Below are positions 35,586 to 47,100 of a stretch of 64,000 nucleotides of DNA, piece by piece. The position numbers and the translations under genes were made by a program. Position 1 is the stretch's first letter, and the number at the start of each line of letters is the position of its first letter. The DNA is taken from positions 1-64,000 of the forward strand of contig NZ_JANFQO010000017.1 in NCBI RefSeq assembly GCF_024437735.1, written 5' to 3'. The notes beneath the pieces are model-generated. The model was given only the letters and a program-made list of their open reading frames with translations. It searched no databases and had not been told where the DNA came from. Source of the DNA: Tahibacter harae. GTDB lineage: Bacteria; Pseudomonadota; Gammaproteobacteria; Xanthomonadales; Rhodanobacteraceae.

Positions 35586-36694
35586 GCCAGCGCCTCCAGC
35601 AGGCGCTCGCTCTCGCTGCGCAGGCCTACGCTGATACGCAGGCAGTTGGGCAGGCCGTAGCCGGCCATGGGCCGCACGACCACCGCATGACGGAACAGCT
35701 TTTCTTCGATTTCGCGCGCGTCGCGGCCGAAATCCACCAGCAGGAAATTGGTCTGCGACGGGAACACGCGCAGGCCGCGCTCGCGCAGCCGTGCCGCCAG
35801 CCATTCGCGCTCGGCCGCGGTGTGCTCGCGGATGCGTGCCGCATGCGCCGTATCGGCCAGGGCCGCCTCGGCAGCGACCAGGCCCAGGCTGTTGACGTTG
35901 AAGGATTCGCGCAGGCGCTCCAGCACGGCGATGGCCTCAGCCGAACCGACCGCATAGCCCACGCGCAGGCCGGCCAGGGCGTGGGCCTTGGAGAACGTGC
36001 GGGTGACGATGAGATTGCGCCGGCCGCCGCCGCGCAGCAGGCGCACAGCCGAACTGGCGCCCGGCGCGGTGACGTACTCGGCATAAGCCTCGTCGACGAC
36101 AACGACGACATGATCCGGCAGCCGGCCCAGGAATTCGTCCAGCGCCGCGTCGTCGAACCAGGTGCCGGTGGGATTGTTCGGATTGGCGACGAACAGCAGC
36201 CGCGTATCCGGCCGCACCGCCGCGGCCAGGGCGGCGAGATCGTGTCCCAGCGGCGCCGCCGCATGGTCGGCCGGCAGCGCCGGCACACAGATAGCCTGGG
36301 CGCCGGCCGCAGCCGTACCGATGGCGAACACGGCGAAGCCGTACTGCGAATACACCACCGAACTCTGCGCATCGGCGAAGCACTGCGCAATCAGCATCAG
36401 CAGTTCGTGCGAGCCGTTGCCCAGCGCGATCTGCGCCGTCTCCACCCCCAGCTGTGCGGCCAGCGCGCGCTTGAGCGCGCCGCCCTTGGGATCGGGATAG
36501 CGGTAGATGTCAGGGAGCGCCGCGGTGATCGCCGCCGCCACCGCCGGGCTCGCGCCCAGCGAGGTCTCGTTGGAACCCAGCTCGATCAGGCGCGCACCGT
36601 ATTCCGTGCGCAGCGCGGGCAGGTCATGGCCCGGATCATAGGCGCGCAGTTTCTGCGTCGCCGCGTTGGCCAGCGAAAGGATTTCCCGGCTCAC
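35582..36694 (-). CDS. hisC: Histidinol-phosphate/aromatic aminotransferase
   Basis: This class-I/II PLP aminotransferase has 370 residues. Motifs are LGSNETSLGASP, YRYPDPKGGALKRALA, NPNNPTGTWF, VVVDEAYAEY and the PLP lysine in TRTFSKAHALAGLRVGY. The GTG start overlaps the pheA stop by four bases. Enzymes at this position, between pheA and aroA, often act on both histidinol phosphate and aromatic keto acids (the hisHb/hisC2 type). Placement here suggests it completes phenylalanine or tyrosine synthesis rather than histidine synthesis; that assignment is inference. Confidence 0.92.
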   Translation of the reverse strand: MSREILSLANAATQKLRAYDPGHDLPALRTEYGARLIELGSNETSLGASPAVAAAITAALPDIYRYPDPKGGALKRALAAQLGVETAQIALGNGSHELLMLIAQCFADAQSSVVYSQYGFAVFAIGTAAAGAQAICVPALPADHAAAPLGHDLAALAAAVRPDTRLLFVANPNNPTGTWFDDAALDEFLGRLPDHVVVVVDEAYAEYVTAPGASSAVRLLRGGGRRNLIVTRTFSKAHALAGLRVGYAVGSAEAIAVLERLRESFNVNSLGLVAAEAALADTAHAARIREHTAAEREWLAARLRERGLRVFPSQTNFLLVDFGRDAREIEEKLFRHAVVVRPMAGYGLPNCLRISVGLRSESERLLEALA

Positions 36695-37794
36695 AGCAGT
36701 GCCACCGGATAGGAACCCAGTACCTTCAGCTCGGCCGCGCGCGCCGCCGCGGCGGCAATGGCGCCGCTCATGCGCGGATCCTCGACATGCCCTTCCACTT
36801 CGACAAAGAACACATATTCCCATTTTCCCGTACGCGCCGGGCGCGATTCGATCTTGGTCATGGACAGGCCCTGCTCGGCGAACGGCGTGAGCAGTTCGTA
36901 CAGCGCACCGGGCTTGTCCTTGACCGACATCAGCAGCGAGGTCTTGTCATGGCCCGAGGCCGGGAACAGCTCGCGGCCGATCACGAAGAAGCGCGTGGTG
37001 TTGTCCGGGCGGTCCTCGATCGAACGCGATACCACTTTGAGGCCGTAGATATGCGCGGCAGTCTCGCCGGCGATCGCCGCGGCATCGTCGGCGTTGCGCG
37101 CGCGGCGCGCGGCCTCGGCATTGCTAGACACCGGAATGCGTTCGGCCTTGGGCAGATTGGCGCGCAGCCAGGCCTTGCACTGGCCCAGCGACTGCGGATG
37201 CGAGTACACGCGCTCGATGTCTTCCAGCCGGCCGCTGCGCGCGAGCAGGTGCTGGTGCACGCGCAGCTCGATCTCGCCGCAGATCTTCAGCGGCGAGGTG
37301 ACGAACAGGTCCAGCGAGGAATTCACCGTGCCTTCGCTGGAGTTCTCGATCGGCACCACGCCGAAGTCGGCATTGCCGGCCGCCACTTCCTGGAACACTT
37401 CGTCGATGGTCGCCAGCGGCAGGCCCTTGATGGAATGGCCGAAGTGCTTGAGCACGGCCTGCTGGCTGAAGGTGCCTTCCGGGCCGAGGAAGCCGATCTT
37501 GAGCGGCTCCTGCTGGGCCAGGCAGGCCGACATGATCTCGCGGAACAGCCGCACCATTTCCTCGTTGCTGAGCGGGCCGCCGGCATTGCGGTCGATGACC
37601 ATGCGCAGCACCTGGGCCTCGCGCTCGGGCCGGTAGTAGTCCACGGCGGCCTTGAGTTCGCCCTTGGCCTTGCCGACCTGCTGCGCCCAGCGGGCACGCT
37701 CGGCGATGAGCTGCTGGATTTCGCGGTCAATGGCGTCGATGCGCTGGCGGGTCTGGGCCAGGTCCAGCGGTGCGGAGGAATCGGAAGCGTTCAT
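36691..37794 (-). CDS. pheA: Bifunctional chorismate mutase/prephenate dehydratase
   Basis: The P-protein converts chorismate to phenylpyruvate. The 367-residue chain has an AroQ chorismate mutase domain (about residues 10-95; RQRIDAIDREIQQLIAERARW). The prephenate dehydratase domain follows (about 105-280), with GPEGTFSQQAVLKHFG, VPIENSSEGTVN and the catalytic TRF in NTTRFFVIG. A C-terminal ACT domain (KDKPGALYELLTPF, ESRPARTGKWEYVFF) gives phenylalanine feedback inhibition. It heads the coupled run pheA-hisC-aroA. Confidence 0.96.
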   Translation of the reverse strand: MNASDSSAPLDLAQTRQRIDAIDREIQQLIAERARWAQQVGKAKGELKAAVDYYRPEREAQVLRMVIDRNAGGPLSNEEMVRLFREIMSACLAQQEPLKIGFLGPEGTFSQQAVLKHFGHSIKGLPLATIDEVFQEVAAGNADFGVVPIENSSEGTVNSSLDLFVTSPLKICGEIELRVHQHLLARSGRLEDIERVYSHPQSLGQCKAWLRANLPKAERIPVSSNAEAARRARNADDAAAIAGETAAHIYGLKVVSRSIEDRPDNTTRFFVIGRELFPASGHDKTSLLMSVKDKPGALYELLTPFAEQGLSMTKIESRPARTGKWEYVFFVEVEGHVEDPRMSGAIAAAAARAAELKVLGSYPVALL

Positions 37795-37878
37795 TGCGGT
37801 CTCTGGTTCAACAGTGCAGCTTATACGCGATGCGGCCGCGCGTACGGATATGTGATTGCGCGATAAGCGCGCCGGCCC

Positions 37879-39261
<1,383 letters not shown>

Positions 39262-39416
39262 GCGGGCTCCGGCAGGGGATCGGGCGAGCCTGCCAGCGAT
39301 GTCATTAGCCGTCCAGTGCTGCATTGCGGCAGACTGGATTCCATTGGCATAGTTCGCTTTCTGCGCGGATACGATGCGGCCGCGCTACTACACCAATTCC
39401 CTGGCGCGATCAAACA

Positions 39417-40652
39417 ATGAAGAAGACGTCTTACCCCAAGCAGGACATCCGCGTGCTGCTGCTGGAAGGCATCAGCCGCAGCGCGGTGGAAACCTTCCAG
39501 AATGCCGGCTATTCGCAGATCGAGCTGCACGACAAGTCCCTGCCCGAGGCCGAACTCAAGCAGCGCATCGCCGAGGCCCACCTGATCGGCATTCGCTCGC
39601 GCAGCCAGCTCAGCGCCGAGGTGCTGGAGCACGCCAAGCGCCTGATCGCCATAGGCTGCTTCTGCATCGGCACCAACCAGGTCGACCTGGGCGCGGCCAA
39701 GGCCGCCGGCATCCCGGTCTTCAACGCGCCCTATTCCAACACCCGCAGCGTGGCCGAGCTGGTCATCGCCGAAGCCATATTGCTGATGCGGCGGATTCCG
39801 CAAAAGAACGCCGAATGCCACCGCGGCGGCTGGTCCAAGTCCGCCGCCGGCAGCTTCGAGGTGCGCGACAAGGTGCTGGGCATCATCGGCTACGGCCATA
39901 TCGGTACCCAGGTCGGCCTGCTCGCCGAGGCCCTGGGCATGCGCGTGATCTACCACGACATCGAAACCAAGCTCGCCCTGGGCAACGCGCGTCCGGCGCT
40001 GAGCCTGAACGACCTGCTCGGCCGCGCCGACATCGTCACCCTGCACGTACCGGAAACCCCGGCCACGCAGATGATGATGGGCGCCGAACAGTTCGGCCGC
40101 ATGCGCCCCGGCAGCATGCTGATCAACGCCTCCCGCGGCACCGTGGTCGACATCGATGCGCTTGCCGCCAGCCTGCGCAGCGGCCATCTGGCCGGCGCCG
40201 CGGTCGACGTGTTCCCGGTCGAGCCCAAGGGCAACAACGATCCCTTCGTCTCGCCGCTGATCGGCATGGACAACGTGATCCTTACGCCGCACGTCGGCGG
40301 CAGCACGCTGGAAGCGCAGGACAACATCGGCATCGAGGTCGCCTCCAAGCTGGTGCGCTACAGCGACAACGGCTCCACCCTGTCGGCGGTGAACTTCCCC
40401 GAAGCCTCGCTGCCGGAACATCCGCACAGCCGGCGCCTGCTGCACATCCACAAGAATGTGCCCGGCATGCTTTCGCGCATCAACGACCTGTTCTCGCGCG
40501 AGAACGTCAACATCGACGGCCAGTACCTGCAGACCGATCCGCAGGTGGGCTACGTGGTCATCGACGTGTCCATGCCGGAAGAACGCGCGGCGGAGCTGAA
40601 GGACGCACTCGCGGCGATTCCGGGGACCTTGCGCGCCCGCGTGCTGTACTGA
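39417..40652 (+). CDS. serA: D-3-phosphoglycerate dehydrogenase
   Basis: SerA catalyses the first step of serine synthesis. The 411-residue protein matches the E. coli type: substrate loop GIRSRSQLS, FCIGTNQVDL, Rossmann loop GIIGYGHIGTQVG, NASRGTVVD, catalytic LTPHVGGST, and a C-terminal ACT domain (HKNVPGMLSRINDLFSREN) for serine feedback. The ATG at 39417 gives the usual MKKTSYPKQDIRVLLLEG start. It is divergent from the putative D-2-hydroxyglutarate dehydrogenase, with 155 bases for both promoters, and close to serC. Confidence 0.96.
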   Translation: MKKTSYPKQDIRVLLLEGISRSAVETFQNAGYSQIELHDKSLPEAELKQRIAEAHLIGIRSRSQLSAEVLEHAKRLIAIGCFCIGTNQVDLGAAKAAGIPVFNAPYSNTRSVAELVIAEAILLMRRIPQKNAECHRGGWSKSAAGSFEVRDKVLGIIGYGHIGTQVGLLAEALGMRVIYHDIETKLALGNARPALSLNDLLGRADIVTLHVPETPATQMMMGAEQFGRMRPGSMLINASRGTVVDIDALAASLRSGHLAGAAVDVFPVEPKGNNDPFVSPLIGMDNVILTPHVGGSTLEAQDNIGIEVASKLVRYSDNGSTLSAVNFPEASLPEHPHSRRLLHIHKNVPGMLSRINDLFSRENVNIDGQYLQTDPQVGYVVIDVSMPEERAAELKDALAAIPGTLRARVLY

Positions 40653-40779
40653 GGGGCCGGGGTCCGGGAAGCGGGACCGGAAACACCGCAGCGGGCGCGG
40701 TCCGGCGCGGCCGCGCCTTGCCCTGGGGGAATCCAGGGCCTCAAACTATCGGGTTCCCGCTCCCGGATCCCCGCCCCCC

Positions 40780-42393
40780 ATGATTGCCTTCCGCAACTTC
40801 GCCCTGCGCCGCGGCGAACGGCTGCTTCTGTCCGACATCGACCTCACCCTGCACGCCGGCGTGCGTGTCGGCGTGGTCGGACGCAACGGCTGCGGCAAGT
40901 CCAGCCTGTTCGCGGCGATCCAGGGCGAGGTCGAGCCCGACCGCGGCGACCTGGATCTGCCCACGCGCCTGCGCATCGCCAGCGTGGCGCAGGAAACGCC
41001 GTCCCTGCCCGATGCGGCCATCGATTTCGTACTGTCGGGCGATACCGAGGTACACGCCATCCTGCGCGCCGAGGCCGCCGCCACGGAACGCGAGGACTGG
41101 GACGCCGTGGCACTGGCCCACCAGCAGCTCGCCGCGATCAACGGCTACGACGCCGGCGCCCGCGCCGGCCGCCTGCTGCACGGCCTGGGCTTCGCCGCCG
41201 ACACGCACCAGATGCCGGTGTCGGATTTCTCCGGCGGCTGGCGCGTGCGCCTGAACCTGGCGCGCGCGCTGATGATGCCCAGCGACGTGCTGCTGCTGGA
41301 CGAGCCGACCAACCATCTGGATCTGGACGCGGTGCTGTGGCTGGAGCAGTGGCTGCTGAAATATCCGGGCACGCTGCTGATGATCTCGCACGACCGCGAG
41401 TTCCTCGACGGCGTCAGCACGCATACCCTGCACCTGCACGACGGCCGCGCCAAGCTGTACACCGGCGACTACACCAGCTTCGAGCGCCAGCGCGCCGAAC
41501 ACCTGCGCCAGCAGCAGATCGCCTTCGAGAAAGAACAGGCCGAGCGCGCCCACCTGCAGGCCTTCATCGACCGCTTCAAGGCCAAGGCGAGCAAGGCGCG
41601 CCAGGCGCAGTCGCGGGTCAAGCGCCTGGCCAAGCTCAGCGGCACCGAGGCGGTGCGCGCCGAGCGCCAGATCCGCATTAACTTCGACGCTCCGGCCAAG
41701 TTGCCGCATTCGCTGCTGCGCCTGAACGAGACCGACGCCGGCTACGGCGAAATCAAGATCCTGCACGATGTCGGCTTCGGCCTGGAGGCCGGCGACCGCA
41801 TAGGCCTGCTCGGCCCCAACGGCGCGGGCAAGTCGACCCTGGTCAAGACCCTGGTCGGCGAACTGCCCCTGATCAGCGGCGAGCGCATGGCGCACAAGGA
41901 CATGCAGCTGGGCTACTTCGCCCAGCACACGGTCGAATCGCTGCACGAAGGCCAGAGTCCCATCGACCACCTCAAGGACATCGCCCCCGGCGTGGCCACG
42001 CAGGAATTCCGCGATTTCCTCGCGCGCTGGAATTTCCCCGGCAACCGCGCCTTCGAGGTCATCGACGGCTTCTCCGGCGGCGAGCGCGCACGCCTGGCCC
42101 TGGCCCTGATCGCCTGGCGCCGTCCCAACGTGCTGCTGCTGGACGAACCGACCAATCACCTCGATCTCGAAATGCGCGAAGCCCTGGCCGAAGCCCTCAG
42201 CGATTTCGACGGCGCCATCGTGCTGGTCTCGCATGACCGCCATCTCACCGGCCTGGTCTGCGACACCTTCTGGCGCGTCGCCGACGGCAAGGTCGAGGCG
42301 TTCAAGGGCGATCTGGACGAATACGCGGCGTGGCTGCGCGCGCGTGGCAACAAACAGGAACGCACGGACAAAGGCGAGAAGAAAGTCGCTTGA
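40780..42393 (+). CDS. ABC-F ATP-binding protein (YheS-like)
   Basis: The 537-residue protein has two ABC ATPase domains and no membrane segment. First domain: Walker A GRNGCGKSS, signature SGGWRVRLNLARALM, Walker B LLLDEPTNHLDLD. Second domain: GPNGAGKST, SGGERARLALALI, LLLDEPTNHLDLE. A charged helical linker (FEKEQAERAHLQAFIDRFKAKASKARQAQ, in pieces) lies between. ABC-F proteins act on ribosomes. The pattern is closest to YheS, but the C-terminal tail is about 100 residues shorter than E. coli YheS. No ribosome site is obvious before the ATG. A heptamer array begins six bases after its stop. Confidence 0.9.
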   Translation: MIAFRNFALRRGERLLLSDIDLTLHAGVRVGVVGRNGCGKSSLFAAIQGEVEPDRGDLDLPTRLRIASVAQETPSLPDAAIDFVLSGDTEVHAILRAEAAATEREDWDAVALAHQQLAAINGYDAGARAGRLLHGLGFAADTHQMPVSDFSGGWRVRLNLARALMMPSDVLLLDEPTNHLDLDAVLWLEQWLLKYPGTLLMISHDREFLDGVSTHTLHLHDGRAKLYTGDYTSFERQRAEHLRQQQIAFEKEQAERAHLQAFIDRFKAKASKARQAQSRVKRLAKLSGTEAVRAERQIRINFDAPAKLPHSLLRLNETDAGYGEIKILHDVGFGLEAGDRIGLLGPNGAGKSTLVKTLVGELPLISGERMAHKDMQLGYFAQHTVESLHEGQSPIDHLKDIAPGVATQEFRDFLARWNFPGNRAFEVIDGFSGGERARLALALIAWRRPNVLLLDEPTNHLDLEMREALAEALSDFDGAIVLVSHDRHLTGLVCDTFWRVADGKVEAFKGDLDEYAAWLRARGNKQERTDKGEKKVA

Positions 42394-42398
42394 AAGAC

Positions 42399-42524
42399 GG
42401 GATTCGGGATTCGGGATTCGGGATTCGGGATTCGGGATTCGGGATTCGGGATTCGGGATTCGGGATTCGGGATTCGGGATTCGGGATTCGGGATTCGGGA
42501 TTCGGGATTCGGGATTCGGGATTC
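42399..42524. repeat. Tandem array of 18 perfect GGGATTC heptamers
   Basis: Eighteen uninterrupted copies of GGGATTC span 126 bases, starting six bases after the ABC-F stop. All copies are identical by base-by-base reading. The unit is 7 bp, so all three frames on each strand stay open and give false repetitive proteins. There are no spacers, so this is not a CRISPR array. Perfect identity suggests recent slippage expansion and likely length variation between strains. A degenerate relative lies at 21561-21785. Confidence 0.97.
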
Positions 42525-42594
42525 GCAGGGAGTGTGCGGCGGAATCCGAGATTTTTGGCAAGTGAAATTTGCCAGATTTCTTCGAGAAGAGGCG

Positions 42595-42796
42595 GAAAGC
42601 TCCCTCTCCCCCGAGCTTGCTCGGGGGAGAGGGCTGGGGTGAGGGGGCGACGATCAACACGCCTCGTCGGCAGGATTTTCGCCCGATCTTTCACCACACG
42701 AAGAACCGGAAAAACCCGGACTTCTCCACAATCGGACAAACTGCCCCCTCATCCCAACCCGCCCCCCGTCAAAGCCGGGGTAGAGCGAGCGCTCCG
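42595..42796. repeat. Inverted pair of REP-like palindromic elements (BIME-like)
   Basis: The left element contains a perfect 15-bp hairpin (42602-42616 pairing with 42619-42633, 2-base loop, arm CCCTCTCCCCCGAGC) followed by GGGCTGGGGTGAGGGGG-type sequence ending at 42647. A diverged copy lies in the opposite direction at 42742-42796: its CCCCCTCATCCCAACCC at 42744-42760 is the reverse complement of the left tail with two mismatches, and it has a weaker hairpin. About 95 bases separate the two. The pair fills the gap between convergent genes and may serve as a bidirectional terminator or an mRNA end protector. Confidence 0.75.
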
Positions 42797-42814
42797 CAAT
42801 TCCGCGCCCTTGCT

Positions 42815-43897
42815 TCACCCACGCCGCCGCGCGAAATCGCGCATGAACTCCACCAGCGCATCCACGCTCTGCTGCGTCACCGCGTTGTAGATCGAGGCAC
42901 GCATGCCGCCGACCAGCTTGTGGCCTTTCAGCGCGAGCAGGCCGGCGGCCTTGGACTCCTGCAGGAACAGCTCGTCCAGCTCCGGCCGCGGCAAGGTGAA
43001 AGGCACGTTCATCCACGAGCGCGCGGACTTCTCGACCGGATTGGCATAGAAGCCCGACTCGTCGATGCACGCATACAAGGTTTCCGCCTTGCGCCGATTG
43101 CGCAGCTCCATTGCGGCCAGGCCGCCCTCGGCCTTGAGCCACTTGAAGATCAGCCCGGCCAGATACCAGCCAAACGTGTTCGGCGTATTCAGCAGCGAAT
43201 CCTGCGCCGCATGCTCGGCGAAGCTGAAGATCTTCGGCAACGACTTGGGACAGCGCTGCAGCAAGTCCTCGCGCACGATCACCACGACGATGCCCGAGGG
43301 GCCTATGTTCTTCTGCGCGCCGGCATAGATCAGGCCGAAGCGCGACACGTCGATGGGCCGCGACAGGATGGTCGAGGACATGTCGGCAATCAGCGGCACA
43401 TCGCCGACATCGGGAATATCGAAGAACTCCACACCGCGGATGGTCTCGTTCGGCGTGTAGTGGACATAGGCCGAGGCCGGATCCAGGTCCCACTCCGCCC
43501 GCGGCGGAATCGCCGTATGCCTGTTGCCGGCGGAATTCGCCGCGACATGCACCTGGGCCAGCGAACCGGCCTCGCGCACCGCCTTCTCGCCCCAGTCGCC
43601 GGTGACGACGTAATCCACGCGCTGATCCGGCCGCGCCAGATTCATCGGAATCTGCGCGAACTGCTGCGTCGCCCCTCCCTGCAGGAACAGCACCTTGTAG
43701 TTGGCCGGGATGGCCAGCAATTCGCGCAGGTCGGCCTCGGCCTGGGCGGCCATGGCCATGAATTCCTTGCCGCGATGGCTGACTTCCATCACCGAGGCGG
43801 CCGAACCGCCCCACTCCAGCAATTCAGCCTGGGCCTGGCGCAACACGGTTTCGGGCAGCGCGGCGGGGCCGGCGCTGAAATTGTGACCACGGCTCAA
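42815..43897 (-). CDS. serC: Phosphoserine aminotransferase
   Basis: SerC makes 3-phosphoserine and also serves pyridoxal phosphate synthesis. The 360-residue protein has NFSAGPAALPE at the N-terminus, EVSHRGKEF, LQGGATQQFAQIPMNL, the PLP lysine in YAGAQKNIGPSG, and NTPNTFGWYLAGL. The start is TTG (43897), supported by GGAGAG six bases upstream and by family alignment; no ATG fits. It lies near serA and the putative D-2-hydroxyglutarate dehydrogenase, making a serine cluster. The usual close linkage to pheA is broken by about 5 kb. Confidence 0.95.
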   Translation of the reverse strand: MSRGHNFSAGPAALPETVLRQAQAELLEWGGSAASVMEVSHRGKEFMAMAAQAEADLRELLAIPANYKVLFLQGGATQQFAQIPMNLARPDQRVDYVVTGDWGEKAVREAGSLAQVHVAANSAGNRHTAIPPRAEWDLDPASAYVHYTPNETIRGVEFFDIPDVGDVPLIADMSSTILSRPIDVSRFGLIYAGAQKNIGPSGIVVVIVREDLLQRCPKSLPKIFSFAEHAAQDSLLNTPNTFGWYLAGLIFKWLKAEGGLAAMELRNRRKAETLYACIDESGFYANPVEKSARSWMNVPFTLPRPELDELFLQESKAAGLLALKGHKLVGGMRASIYNAVTQQSVDALVEFMRDFARRRG

Positions 43898-44155
43898 GGC
43901 ATTCTCTCCGGCTGGGGCGAACCCCGATTATGCCGCGGTGCGGCAAGGTTGCCAGGGCCGCCTGGTGATAAGTGACGCGGAGCCGGTTTGCCAGCGCGCG
44001 GTACCGCACAGCCAGTCCTTGCCAACTGCGGGCTGCGGGGCTGGCACAGCGCACAACGCCGTCTGACACCAGCCCGCCGGCGCTCGTCCACGCTTGGTTG
44101 CACGCGCAAATCCACAGGGCGGCAAAGCCGCGCCTGCCGCAGACGATGACCTTGC

Positions 44156-47100
44156 CTAGGCCCGCCGCCGCAACACCGATCCCGCCGCCAGGACCTGCTC
44201 CATTTCCTCCGCCGGCAGCGCCGGTGCGTAGAGGAAGCCCTGGGCGGTGCTGCAGCCCATGGCCATCAGCAGTTCGGCCTGGGCCGGCGTTTCCACGCCT
44301 TCGGCGGTGAGCGACAGGCCCAGGTCTTCGGCAAAGCCCGATATCGTGCGCACAATGGCGCGGTGGCGGCGGTTGGATTCCATGTCGCGCACGAAGCTGC
44401 GGTCGATCTTCAGTGCGTCGAAGGGCGAGGATGCGAACGAATCCAGCGAGGAATAGCCGGTGCCGAAATCGTCCACCACCAGGCTGACGCCGAGCTGCTT
44501 GACCTCGCGCAGTATCGCCTCGGCCTGCATGCGGCCGGCGCGGAACACGGTCTCGGTGACTTCGATGGCAAGCGAGCCGGCGGCCAGGCCGGTGCGCTGC
44601 AGCACTTCGCCTATGCCGGCGGCGATGCTGCGTTCGGCGAACTGGCGGTCGTCGACGTTCACATTGGCGCGCAGGGTGCGGAAGGCGGGATAGCGCTGCT
44701 GCCAGTGCAGCAGCTGGGCGCAGGTGTGTTCCAGCACCCACCAGTCGATGGGAACGATGAGGCCGGTCTCCTCGGCCACTTCGAGGAATTGCGGCGGCTG
44801 CAGCAGGCCGCGCTGCGGATGCTGCCAGCGCAGCAATGCCTCGCAGCCGACCACGGCACCGCTGCGCAGATCGACCAGGGGCTGGTAGTGGACGCGGAAT
44901 TCGCGCCGCTCCACCGCCTCGCGCAGATCGGTTTCCAGGCGCAGGCGCGCGCGCGCGGCCTGGTGCATGGCTTCGTCGAACACCATGTAGGCCGACTTGC
45001 CGCGCGCCTTGGCGCGGTACATGGCGGTGTCGGCATCGCGCAGCACCTGCTCCGGCGTTTCGTAGCCGGGCCGGCCGATGACGATGCCGAGGCTGGCGCC
45101 GGAATAGATGCGATGGCCGTCCAGCACGAAGGGTTCGGCCAGCACCCGCAGCAGCTCCTGGGCCAGGCCCTCGGCCGCTTCCACGCTCCACTGTCCCGGC
45201 GGCAGCACGGTGAATTCGTCGCCGCCGTAACGCGCCAGCACCGAGCCCTGCGGCACCGCGCGGCGCAGGCGCGCGGCGATCTCGATCAGCAGGCGGTCGC
45301 CGGTGGCGTGGCCCAGGCTGTCGTTGACCAGCTTGAAGCCGTCCAGGTCCAGGAACAGCATGGCGTAGGCGCAGCTGCCATCAGCCTTGGCCTGTTCCAG
45401 GCGTGCGGTCATATGGCGCTCGAACAGCACGCGGTTAGGCAGCCCCGTGAGCGCGTCGTGGGTGGCGTTGTGTTCCAGCTCGTTCTCGAAGCGGTGGCGC
45501 TCGGTCACGTCGCGCACGGTGCCGCTGAAATAGTCGCCGTCGTCCAGGCGTATGGGCCCGGCGCTGACGCTGATGCGCAGCTCGCGCCCGTCCTTGCGCC
45601 GCAGCAGGGTTTCGTAGTCGGCCGGCAGCACTTCGCCGCGCGCCCGTGCCGCGGTGCGCGCCTCGACGATGCGGCGGCCGGCTTCGCTGGCCAGCTCGTT
45701 CCAGTGCATGCCGATCAGTTCGCGCTCGTCGTAGCCAGTGAGCGCGGCGAAACGCTGGTTGACGTAGATGTAGCGCCCGTCGCGCATCACGTACACGCCG
45801 ATCTGGGCGTGCTCGACCAGGGTGCGGTAGCGCTCCTCGGAGCTGAGCAGGGCGCGTTCGGCGTCGCGCCGGGCGGTGATGTCCTGCACCGCGCCTTCCA
45901 GGCTCAGCACGCGGCCCTGGGCGTCGCGTACCGCATGCACGTTCAGTGCAACCCAGATCATGCGCCCGTCGTTGCGGCGTATGCGCACTTCCTCGTCGGC
46001 GACGTGGCCGTTGCGCGCGATCAGCTCCAGCACGTGGCGGCGCCGGTCCGGCGCCACGTCGATGTCGTCGATATGCGCCATCTTCTGCAACAGCTCGTCG
46101 CGCGAGGCGTAGCCGAGCAGGCGCGCCAGCGCCGCGTTCACCTCCAGCACGCGGCCGTCCGGATGGGCCTGGAACAGGCCGACCACGGAACGCCGGAACA
46201 GCTCGCGGAACTTGCGCTCGGCCTCGGCCAGGGCCTGCTGCTGGGCGCGTTCTTCCGTGATGTCGCGGGCGGTGCCGGTGCTGGCGATATCGCCGTCGTA
46301 GACCACCGGATCGGCGCGCACCTGCACCAGCCGGCGCGAACCGTCCTTGCGCAGCATGGCGATCTCGTAGCCCTGCACTTCGCGCGAGCCGCTTTCGCGC
46401 GAGATGCGCCGCTCCAGCTGGGCCGCGCGCGATTCCGGCGCGACCAGATCCATGTACTCGCAGCCGATCAGTTCCTGCACCGCATAGCCGAGCATGTCGG
46501 CCATGGCGCCGTTGGTGAACACGACCTTGCCGCGCTGGATCAGGAACACGCCGTCGCGGCAGTTGTCCACCAAGATGCGGTAAAGCTCCTCGGACTGGCG
46601 CAGCGCGCGCTCGGCGGCTTCCTGGCGCGTGATATCGACCACCGAGCCTTCGCAGAACAGCACGCGGCCGTCGCCGGCGCGGGCCAGGCGCAGGTTCTCA
46701 TTGATCCAGATCAGGCTGCCGTCGCGGCGGCGCACCTGGGAGCGGCGGTTCTCGACCAGGCCGTCGCGTTCGAGTTCGGCGTAGAGGGCGGCGCAGGCGC
46801 CGGCATCGGCATACACCTGGCGCGAGGGGCGCGGGAATTCGCGCAGCATCTGGTCGACCGAGTCGTAGCCGAAGATGCGCGCCAGCGCGGGATTGGCGTC
46901 GATCAGGCTGCCTTCGGGCAGGCTGCGGTAGATGCCTTCGGCGGCGGCCAGGAACAGCGAGCGGAAGCTGGTCAGGTCCAGGTCCGGCGCCACGACTGCG
47001 CCGTCTGCCTGCACCTGACGGCCTATGCAGAGGATATGCGGCTGGCCGGCCAGATCGAGGATCTCGGCATTCAGCGCGATCTGCAGCACGCGGCCGTCGC

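Noticed and set aside
42399-42524. CRISPR array
   Set aside because: The 7-bp units are contiguous with no spacers and no cas genes are near.
42233-42890. Repetitive proteins (DSGFGIR or NPESRIP units)
   Set aside because: They are translations of the GGGATTC array in different frames and do not represent real genes.
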